Below are positions 6,621 through 12,087 of a stretch of 13,422 nt of DNA, piece by piece. The notes beneath the pieces are model-generated. The model ran no database searches. It was not told where the DNA came from and was given only the letters and a program-made list of their open reading frames with translations. Position 1 is the first letter of the stretch. Each line of letters begins with the position of its first letter. A program made the position numbers and the translations under genes. This DNA comes from Planctomycetales bacterium (lineage in GTDB: Bacteria; Planctomycetota; Phycisphaerae; SM23-33). Where the stretch lies: the NCBI GenBank assembly GCA_030631085.1, contig DAOVLV010000013.1, forward strand, positions 1 through 13,422, in the 5' to 3' direction.

Positions 6621-8051
6621 ATGAAAACACTCGACAAATACATTATCAGAAACCTCATCACCAGCGTCGTGCTGTGCCTGGCGGCGATAATGCTTCTGCG
6701 CGTAGCCGCCGACCTGTTCTTTAACATGGATGAGTTCGCCGAGAACGGTGGAAGTGAAAAAACCTTCGGTATGATCATCACCGAGATAGGCACCTATTAC
6801 TTTTTCCAGTCGTTTGTGTACTTCCGCCAGTTAGGCGGCGTGATTATCGTAGTGGCAGCGGCATTTACGCTCTGGCGAATGAATCACACAAACGAACTGA
6901 CGGCAGTGCTCGCCAGCGGCGTGAGCCTGAACCGCGTCCTGCTCCCTGTCGTAATCTGCTCAATGGCGCTGAACCTGCTGATTATCGTCGATTCGGAACT
7001 GCTGATTCCACCGGTAAAACATAAACTGATACGAAAACGCGACGACGTTACAGGTGTCAGTTCCTTCCGTGTCCGCGTGGTCGTCGATGAAAAAAAAAGC
7101 GCCTGGTACTCCGGCAGGTTTGACCCTGTCCAGGACCGGCTTGACAAACCGATAATCTTCCTGCGTAACAAACAACTTGCGTACACGGGACATATCGCCG
7201 GACCGACTGCGGCCTATGACGCATCGGCGGACGGATGGGTTTTTACTCCCGCCGTACCTGTGAGTTCGAAGAAAAAGGGGGGGAAAGAAAAAGTACATGC
7301 CGTAATGCATATCAAAAACTTCAAAGCCCGGGCCGCACCGAACACCGAAGCCATCTACACACACCTCGACCCCGAAAAAATTATCGCAAAAGCACGAAAA
7401 GACCCAAAAAACAAGGACGTGAACTGGCGATTGGCAACGGCTATTCAGGGAATCAAAATCGAAGACCAAACCACCGGACTGACCATTCGTGCCGGACAAC
7501 TGGACCTGAAGGTCATTGAAGATAAAGTTACCGGAACTGCCCTGCGGGACGCCTCTTTCATCTACAAACGCGCCGACGGTGAAGAATTGGCAAGGTTTCA
7601 GGCCACCGAAGCCTCTTACGATCACAGAGAACACCGATGGGTACTCACCGACGGGGCACTTGTGTATTCGTCCGACCTGGACCCGAATGAACTGTCGCTG
7701 AGGCAATCGGGCGATTGGCTGGAGTACATGTCAACAACCGAACTGACCAGGCTGCTGCGACTCCAGAAAGAATCGCTATCCGACCCCGAAGGGGCAATGC
7801 TCGCCAGATACACACGGTTCGCCGACTTCTTCAACAACATCATCCTGCTGCTGGTTACTATCCCGTTCATCCTCTCGCGCGAGCGGAACATCAAAGTGTC
7901 GGCTGGGCTTGCGCTTCTGATGGGAGGCGGAACATTCGCCTTCATCTACCTGTCCCGCTATTTAGGTTTCAGTCCGATAGTGGCCGCCTGGTTACCGATA
8001 ATTATCATAGGCCCCATCAGCGCCGTCATGGTCGATTCAATAAAAACGTGA
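6621..8051 (+). CDS. lptG: LptF/LptG-family permease, second copy (LptG-like)
   Basis: A 476-residue inner-membrane protein with the same plan as the gene before it. Membrane segments lie at about 12-34, 60-84 and 105-126. A periplasmic domain spans about 130-395. Further segments lie at about 404-420, 428-447 and 455-475. The conserved coupling block is NELTAVLASGVSLNRVLLP (91-109). It would form the permease heterodimer with the LptF-like protein for lipopolysaccharide export. The ATG at 6621 cannot be extended upstream because TGA lies two codons before it in frame. There is no Shine-Dalgarno: a heptamer repeat fills the space, so translation probably depends on ribosomes arriving from upstream. 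The coding sequence holds an A9 tract (7090-7098) and a G7 tract (7277-7283), both in frame and intact here but prone to slippage. Confidence 0.85.
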   Translation: MKTLDKYIIRNLITSVVLCLAAIMLLRVAADLFFNMDEFAENGGSEKTFGMIITEIGTYYFFQSFVYFRQLGGVIIVVAAAFTLWRMNHTNELTAVLASGVSLNRVLLPVVICSMALNLLIIVDSELLIPPVKHKLIRKRDDVTGVSSFRVRVVVDEKKSAWYSGRFDPVQDRLDKPIIFLRNKQLAYTGHIAGPTAAYDASADGWVFTPAVPVSSKKKGGKEKVHAVMHIKNFKARAAPNTEAIYTHLDPEKIIAKARKDPKNKDVNWRLATAIQGIKIEDQTTGLTIRAGQLDLKVIEDKVTGTALRDASFIYKRADGEELARFQATEASYDHREHRWVLTDGALVYSSDLDPNELSLRQSGDWLEYMSTTELTRLLRLQKESLSDPEGAMLARYTRFADFFNNIILLLVTIPFILSRERNIKVSAGLALLMGGGTFAFIYLSRYLGFSPIVAAWLPIIIIGPISAVMVDSIKT

Positions 8052-8079
8052 TTGGGGACGACGTGACCACATCACCCGC

Positions 8080-8107
8080 TTGTAATACGCCGTCGGTGTG
8101 TTATAAT
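8080..8107 (+). promoter_or_regulatory. Sigma-70-type promoter of the toxin-antitoxin cassette
   Basis: TTGTAA (8080-8085; 4 of 6 to the -35 consensus) is followed after 16 bases by a perfect TATAAT (8102-8107). This predicts transcription starting around 8114, some 30 bases before the antitoxin ATG. A small inverted repeat, AGTT-6-AACT (8110-8123), covers the predicted start site and could be a binding site for the AbrB-type antitoxin, since antitoxins of this kind usually repress their own operon. The operator idea is inference. Confidence 0.6.
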
Positions 8108-8142
8108 ATAGTTAGAACGAACTGCGTTTTTGGAGATTTGTC

Positions 8143-8367
8143 ATGCTGAAATCATTGACCAAAGTGGGCAACAGCCACGCGATTTTGCTGGACAAGGTGA
8201 TTATGGATCTTCTCGGAATCGACGCCGGCAGCCGGGTCAATCTGACCGTGGACGGTGGTTCTCTCGTTATAACGCCTGTCGAGCCTGCGGCGGACAATGC
8301 GAAGTTTAAAGCAGCCTCCGAACGGGCAGAGAAAAAATTCGACAAACTCCTGACCCGGTTGGCCTGA
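8143..8367 (+). CDS. AbrB/MazE-type antitoxin (SpoVT-AbrB fold)
   Basis: A 74-residue protein. Residues 1-46 (MLKSLTKVGNSHAILLDKVI, then LLGIDAGSRVNLTVDGGSLVIT) match the swapped-hairpin AbrB/MazE DNA-binding fold: a K-x-G-N-S-x-A-I-x-L strand, a helix, then G-I-x-x-G-x-x-V and a final strand ending LVITPV. The charged C-terminal tail (about 50-74) is where such antitoxins usually wrap and inhibit the toxin. GGAG lies seven bases before the ATG. The gene ends three bases before the toxin start, so the two are surely one operon. Its expected roles are to neutralise the Doc toxin and to repress the promoter just upstream. Confidence 0.85.
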   Translation: MLKSLTKVGNSHAILLDKVIMDLLGIDAGSRVNLTVDGGSLVITPVEPAADNAKFKAASERAEKKFDKLLTRLA

Positions 8368-8370
8368 TCC

Positions 8371-8769
8371 GTGGAAGAGAAAGAGTACATATTTCTGACC
8401 GTCGAACAGGTTATTGCTCTGAATCTTCGCGCCATTCGGAAGGATGGTGGAGTTCACGGTGTCCTGAATCGCAACCTGTTGTTGTCAGCGACGGCCATGC
8501 CGAGGGTAACTTTCGACGGACGATACCTGCACGAGTCGGTCGCAGCCATGGCCGGGGCGTACCTGTTCCACGTCTGCCAGGCACATGCCTTTTGTGATGG
8601 GAACAAACGAACGGCGGTTCTCGCCGCCGTGGTCTTTCTGGACCTCAACGCCTACGGCATTGAAGTCGGCGACGATGAGTTCGAAGAACTTGTCCTGGGC
8701 GTCGCCGGCCACGCTATCAACAAAGACCACGTGATGGAATTCTTCGAAAAACATGTCCTGTCGAAGTAG
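8371..8769 (+). CDS. doc: Doc-type death-on-curing toxin (Fic fold)
   Basis: A 132-residue protein, close to the roughly 126 of phage P1 Doc. The Fic/Doc motif HAFCDGNKRTA lies at residues 72-82 with catalytic His72, Asp76, Asn78, Lys79 and Arg80 all present, so the toxin looks active. The upstream block GVHGVLNRNLLLSATAMP (27-44) matches the family's 'R-D-x-G-L-L-x-S-A-x-x-x-P' helix. Doc phosphorylates and inactivates elongation factor Tu. The start is GTG three bases after the antitoxin stop and has no ribosome-binding site of its own, which indicates translational coupling that keeps the toxin below the antitoxin. The antitoxin here is AbrB-like rather than Phd-like. Confidence 0.88.
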   Translation: MEEKEYIFLTVEQVIALNLRAIRKDGGVHGVLNRNLLLSATAMPRVTFDGRYLHESVAAMAGAYLFHVCQAHAFCDGNKRTAVLAAVVFLDLNAYGIEVGDDEFEELVLGVAGHAINKDHVMEFFEKHVLSK

Positions 8770-8842
8770 GCCTGCGGTATTGTTGGAAGTTTTTTTCTCG
8801 CTCCCCGACTGCTGTTACGTTGAGTAATCATGGATAAAAACA

Positions 8843-10762
8843 ATGTCGCTGATAATTGCTGAAAATATCACCCATGCCTTTGGAACGCATGAGGTTATAA
8901 AAAACGCCACCTTCCGCCTGGGCGAATCCCATCGCATCGGACTGGTAGGGCCTAACGGCGAGGGAAAAACCACGCTGCTGCGCGTTATCGGGGGGCAAAC
9001 CGAGCCGACTATCGGCAAAGTACATCGCAGCCAGGCTCTGCGAATCGGCTACCTGCCCCAGGACCCCCCTGCCGGTCAGGACAAAACAATCCACGACGCG
9101 ATGCTCGACGTATTCTCCGACCTCCGCCGCATGGAGCAGCAACTGCACGACCTCGCCGGCAAAATGGAGCACGGCGACACAGGCCAGGCTGACCTGATGA
9201 AGCAGTACGACGGGATACAGTCCAAATTCGAAGCCCTCGGCGGACACGACTATCACAGGCGAATTGAACAGGTACTGACCGGTCTGGCCTTCGGACCTGA
9301 GATGTGGGATCGCACACTCTCGGCCCTCAGCGGCGGCGAGCGAACACGGGCATACATGGCGGGCCTGCTGCTACGGGAACCGGACCTGCTGATGCTCGAC
9401 GAACCGACCAATCACCTCGACCTGGATTCGGTCGAATGGTTGGAATCATGGCTGGGGTCGTTCCGTGGGGCATTGATAGTCGTCTCGCACGACCGGTATT
9501 TCCTCGACAGCGTAACGACCGAGACGTGGGAAATCGCCTTCGGTAATTTGGAGACTTTTCGAGGCTCGTACAGCAAGTATCTGCCCCAGCGCGACGAACG
9601 ATACACCGAACGCATGCGCCAGTGGGAAGCCCAGCAGGAATATATCGCCAAGACCGAGGACTACATCGCCCGCAACATCTCCGGTCAGCGCGGCAAGGAG
9701 GCCAGAGGCCGGCGCACGCGACTTGAGCGATTCATGCGGGATGAAGCCATCGCCAGACCACAGGAGCATCGGACCATCAATGTATCGCTCCAGGCCGGGC
9801 GCAGAACGGGCGATTTGGTCTTCCGGGCATCCGACCTTTCCGTCGGATACGACGCGCCGCTCCTGGAAATCGAAACTCTGGACGTCAATCGAGGCCAGCG
9901 TATCGCCATCCTTGGAGCCAACGGTATCGGTAAAACCGCCCTTCTGCGAACGCTGATGAGCGAGATAAAACCGCTGGCAGGGAGTGTTCGCGGCGGCTCC
10001 AACGTCAAGATCGGCTACCTGCCACAGACACACGAGCGGCTCGACCCGAACGATACCGCCCTGAAGGCCGTCATGTCAGCCGAACCGGGCTGTACGCCAG
10101 AGAAGGCCCGATCCGCACTCGGAAGGGTGCTTCTGGGTCAGGACGAATCGCTCAAACGAATCGACGAACTCAGCGGAGGCCAGCGAAGCCGCGTCGTACT
10201 GGCACGGCTGATGGTGCAGAACCCAAACGTCCTGATGCTCGACGAACCGACCAACCACCTGGACATCCCCTCCACCGAAATAATGCAGGATGTGTTGCAA
10301 AACTTCGACGGAACGGTCGTCTTCGTCAGCCATGACCGCTACCTCGTCCAGGCAGTGGCGACGCATATCTGGGTGATTGATGGAGGCCAGGTTCAATGTA
10401 TCATCGGCGGATGGGAAGCGTTTTCGACGTGGCGGAACAAACGTCGCAACGCCGGCAACGGGAAAACCGGAAGTAAGAACGCCGAAAAAACAAAACAGGA
10501 CCGCAAGGCCGAATACCGCCGGAACCGCAGACTTACCAACCTGATGCAGCGACTCAAACGCCGCCACGAGGAAATCGAAGCCGAGATTGAGATCGTCGAA
10601 GCCGAAATTGCCAAACTCAACGACGAAATTTCCGCAGCAAGCGAATCCGGCGACACCGACCGCGTCGGACAACTATCCAAAGAATACCCAGCCAGAGAAA
10701 CCAAACTCGAATCACTGTGGAACGAATGGGAACATATCGGCGAAGAACTGGGCAAACAGTAA
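8843..10762 (+). CDS. ABC-F family ATPase (Uup/EttA type)
   Basis: A 639-residue soluble protein with two ABC ATPase domains and no membrane segment. Domain 1: Walker A GPNGEGKTT (36-44), signature LSGGE (162-166), Walker B LLMLDEPTNHLD (182-193), SHDR (215-218). The linker between the domains (about 240-310) is long, charged and helical and corresponds to the P-site tRNA interaction motif. Domain 2: Walker A GANGIGKTA (358-366), signature LSGGQ (443-447), Walker B VLMLDEPTNHLD (463-474), SHDR (496-499). The C-terminal 90 residues are a charged coiled coil, as in Uup. ABC-F proteins act on the ribosome, resolving stalls or protecting against ribosome-targeting antibiotics; which of these applies here cannot be told. 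The Shine-Dalgarno before the ATG is weak. An 80-base REP doublet begins ten bases after the stop. Confidence 0.9.
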   Translation: MSLIIAENITHAFGTHEVIKNATFRLGESHRIGLVGPNGEGKTTLLRVIGGQTEPTIGKVHRSQALRIGYLPQDPPAGQDKTIHDAMLDVFSDLRRMEQQLHDLAGKMEHGDTGQADLMKQYDGIQSKFEALGGHDYHRRIEQVLTGLAFGPEMWDRTLSALSGGERTRAYMAGLLLREPDLLMLDEPTNHLDLDSVEWLESWLGSFRGALIVVSHDRYFLDSVTTETWEIAFGNLETFRGSYSKYLPQRDERYTERMRQWEAQQEYIAKTEDYIARNISGQRGKEARGRRTRLERFMRDEAIARPQEHRTINVSLQAGRRTGDLVFRASDLSVGYDAPLLEIETLDVNRGQRIAILGANGIGKTALLRTLMSEIKPLAGSVRGGSNVKIGYLPQTHERLDPNDTALKAVMSAEPGCTPEKARSALGRVLLGQDESLKRIDELSGGQRSRVVLARLMVQNPNVLMLDEPTNHLDIPSTEIMQDVLQNFDGTVVFVSHDRYLVQAVATHIWVIDGGQVQCIIGGWEAFSTWRNKRRNAGNGKTGSKNAEKTKQDRKAEYRRNRRLTNLMQRLKRRHEEIEAEIEIVEAEIAKLNDEISAASESGDTDRVGQLSKEYPARETKLESLWNEWEHIGEELGKQ

Positions 10763-10772
10763 TCACAGCCCC

Positions 10773-10852
10773 GGGTGCCGTGGTCGCGGTGTTTGCGACC
10801 ACGCAGACTTGCGGGCGTTAACGTGGTCGCAAACACCGCGACCACGGCACCC
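10773..10852 (+). repeat. REP doublet copy 1 (two head-to-head hairpins)
   Basis: Perfect 31-base inverted arms (10773-10803 and 10822-10852) surround an 18-base centre. Each arm is a hexamer GGGTGC followed by its own hairpin: stem CGTGGTCGC, loop GGTGTTT, stem GCGACCACG. The element is therefore two small hairpins back to back, like a BIME made of REP sequences. It starts ten bases after the ABC-F stop and ends about 35 bases before the RAYT ATG. No T-run follows, so it is not a typical intrinsic terminator. Confidence 0.92.
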
Positions 10853-10887
10853 TTGTATTCACTTTGAATGAGTATTATCTTTCTTCC

Positions 10888-11460
10888 ATGCGTTACACAG
10901 TGCGAAGGCATCGTAAGAGTTTTGACATTATCGGGGATGCACACTGCCTGACGTTCTCCTGTTTTCAAAGACAACCCTTTTTCAATGGCCGATACTCACC
11001 TCGCTGGTTCCTCGATGCGGTAGAACAAGCGCGGAGCAAACACCCCTTTGAACTCTGGGCCTTCGTAATCATGCCCGAACACGTCCACATGGTAATTCTT
11101 CCGCATGAAGGTGTTAAGATTCGTACAATTCTGTCTCGGACGAAACATCCCGTAACCCGCCGTGCGCTTCACTTCGTCGAGAAGAACTGCCCGTCATTCG
11201 CCGCCCGGATGATCGACCGTCAGCCCAACGGAAAGATAACGCATCGTTTTTGGCTGCGTGGCGGGGGATATGACAGGAACCTTCGTTCTGTGCGCGACGT
11301 GCATGAGAAAATTCGATACATCCACGAAAATCCTGTCAGGAGGGGTTTGGTGAAGTGTCCGGAAGATTGGCAATGGTCCAGCGCATCGGCATGGGCAAGC
11401 GACATAGACGAACCGATTCGAATTGATAGAGAGTCTCTACCCCCGTTAGAGATATTATGA
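10888..11460 (+). CDS. REP-associated tyrosine transposase (RAYT, Y1/HUH family)
   Basis: A 190-residue protein from the ATG at 10888. An in-frame TTG at 10864 would add eight residues; neither start has a good Shine-Dalgarno. It carries the HUH metal motif in FVIMPEHVHMVI (His65 and His67), the block FWLRGGGYDRNL (121-132), and the catalytic tyrosine in KIRYIHENPVRRGLV (141-155, Tyr144), followed by DWQWSSASAW (160-169). These are the marks of single-tyrosine transposases of the RAYT branch, related to IS200/IS605 TnpA, which nick single-stranded DNA next to a hairpin. All key residues are present, so it may be active. It lies between two REP-like doublets that are its likely substrates. Nothing like TnpB is present. 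Confidence 0.9.
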   Translation: MRYTVRRHRKSFDIIGDAHCLTFSCFQRQPFFNGRYSPRWFLDAVEQARSKHPFELWAFVIMPEHVHMVILPHEGVKIRTILSRTKHPVTRRALHFVEKNCPSFAARMIDRQPNGKITHRFWLRGGGYDRNLRSVRDVHEKIRYIHENPVRRGLVKCPEDWQWSSASAWASDIDEPIRIDRESLPPLEIL

Positions 11461-11467
11461 GAAAACT

Positions 11468-11547
11468 GGGTGCCGTGGTCGCGGTGTTTGCGACCACGCG
11501 GACTTACGGGCGTTAACGTGGCCGCAAACGCAGCGGCCACGGCACCC
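11468..11547 (+). repeat. REP doublet copy 2, with a diverged right hairpin
   Basis: Arms at 11468-11498 and 11517-11547 agree at 27 of 31 positions, with an 18-base centre. The left hairpin is identical to copy 1. The right hairpin reads CGTGGCCGC - AAACGCA - GCGGCCACG, with two stem changes that keep all nine base pairs. The element starts seven bases after the RAYT stop. Its end lies about ten bases before a TATAAT box used by the next gene. Confidence 0.92.
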
Positions 11548-11556
11548 GGCGTATAG

Positions 11557-11562
11557 TATAAT
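11557..11562 (+). promoter_or_regulatory. Candidate -10 box for the orphan gene
   Basis: A perfect TATAAT lies about 38 bases before the ATG at 11600 and ten bases after REP doublet copy 2. The bases 16-18 upstream fall inside the doublet's right hairpin and do not resemble TTGACA. If this is a promoter it relies on the -10 box alone or on an activator. An AAAGGA Shine-Dalgarno five bases before the ATG supports separate expression of the gene. Confidence 0.4.
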
Positions 11563-11599
11563 ATCCGTTACGAACTTCGAATTAACGGAAAGGAAAAAT

Positions 11600-11944
11600 A
11601 TGACGCCAAAGGAAATCCTGAAGCAGACCCGACGGAGTAAACGACACGATGGTAAACCTTTCCTGTATTGGTGGGATATTACCCCTGTGCAGGTCCATGC
11701 CTTGGAGTGGTCTGGCGATGTCGAGTTTGTAAAAACGGACACTGGAGAACGGTGCGTTGTGCCAATGGATGTGCTTCGCGAGTACCTTGTTCCGGAGCAA
11801 CAGACAACACGAGCAGCAGAGAGCTGGGGAGTGAAGGTTCTAAAAAACCACGAAGATGAACTCGCGTTTGAGCCGAGGACGGGTAAGGCAGGTAAATATC
11901 TTTTCCTGCCAGTGATCTGGATCAATGAGCGGGAAAAAGACTGA
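11600..11944 (+). CDS. Orphan protein of unknown function between two REP doublets
   Basis: A 114-residue protein I do not recognise. It begins MTPKEILKQTRRSKRHDGKP, with a basic N-terminus, then FLYWWDITPVQVHALEW with a Trp pair, a middle part with GERCVVPMDVLREYLVPEQQ (about 49-68), and an acidic to basic C-terminus ending IWINEREKD. There is no signal peptide, membrane segment or obvious catalytic motif. It looks like a small soluble protein. A good Shine-Dalgarno (AAAGGA, five bases before ATG) and a TATAAT upstream argue for a real gene. Its base composition appears somewhat lower in GC than its neighbours. It is bounded on both sides by REP doublets and may be a passenger or accessory of the RAYT module; that is inference. 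Confidence 0.65.
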   Translation: MTPKEILKQTRRSKRHDGKPFLYWWDITPVQVHALEWSGDVEFVKTDTGERCVVPMDVLREYLVPEQQTTRAAESWGVKVLKNHEDELAFEPRTGKAGKYLFLPVIWINEREKD

Positions 11945-11956
11945 ACCAGTCCGGCT

Positions 11957-12036
11957 GGGTGCCGTGGTCGCGGTGTTTGCGACCACGCGAACGTGCAGGC
12001 GTTAACGTGGTCGCAAACGCCGCGACCACGGCACCC
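11957..12036 (+). repeat. REP doublet copy 3
   Basis: Arms at 11957-11987 and 12006-12036 agree at 30 of 31 positions, again with an 18-base centre ending GGCGTTAA. The left arm is identical to copies 1 and 2. The single difference in the right arm is in the seven-base loop, leaving both nine-pair stems intact. It starts 12 bases after the orphan gene stop and ends about 50 bases before the next membrane-protein gene. Confidence 0.92.
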
Positions 12037-12087
12037 CATATCAGGCCCGCTCTTGCTCCGAACGTAATCTCAAAGTACATTCATGCC

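Larger units (their letters stand above)
10773..12036 (+). mobile_element. RAYT/REP module: three REP doublets, a transposase and a passenger gene
   Basis: This is a repeated unit in the order doublet, RAYT, doublet, orphan gene, doublet. The doublets all have the same orientation, the same 80-base length and an 18-base centre. A RAYT flanked by its own REP sequences is an established arrangement in proteobacteria, where the transposase spreads or maintains REP elements without moving itself like an ordinary insertion sequence. No target duplication or outer terminal repeat was found, so the limits given are those of the outer doublets and not proven element ends. Confidence 0.6.

Noticed and set aside
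8790..8796. T7 run after the doc gene as a terminator
   Set aside because: No stable stem is visible immediately before it on the plus strand.
10773..10852. Intrinsic transcription terminator after the ABC-F gene
   Set aside because: The hairpins are strong but no T-run follows this or the other two copies. It fits REP better, although an effect on transcription is still possible.
10853..10878. Promoter for the RAYT gene (TTGTAT and TATTAT)
   Set aside because: The spacer is only 14 bases, too short for a normal sigma-70 site, and the predicted start would lie at or beyond the ATG.
10773..12036. CRISPR-like array
   Set aside because: Only three copies, spaced 695 and 489 bases apart with genes between them, and strongly palindromic. 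No cas gene is present.
11455..12039. Minus-strand frame across two REP doublets and the orphan gene
   Set aside because: It reads through both palindromes, so repeat-derived peptide appears at both ends. The plus-strand orphan gene has proper start signals.
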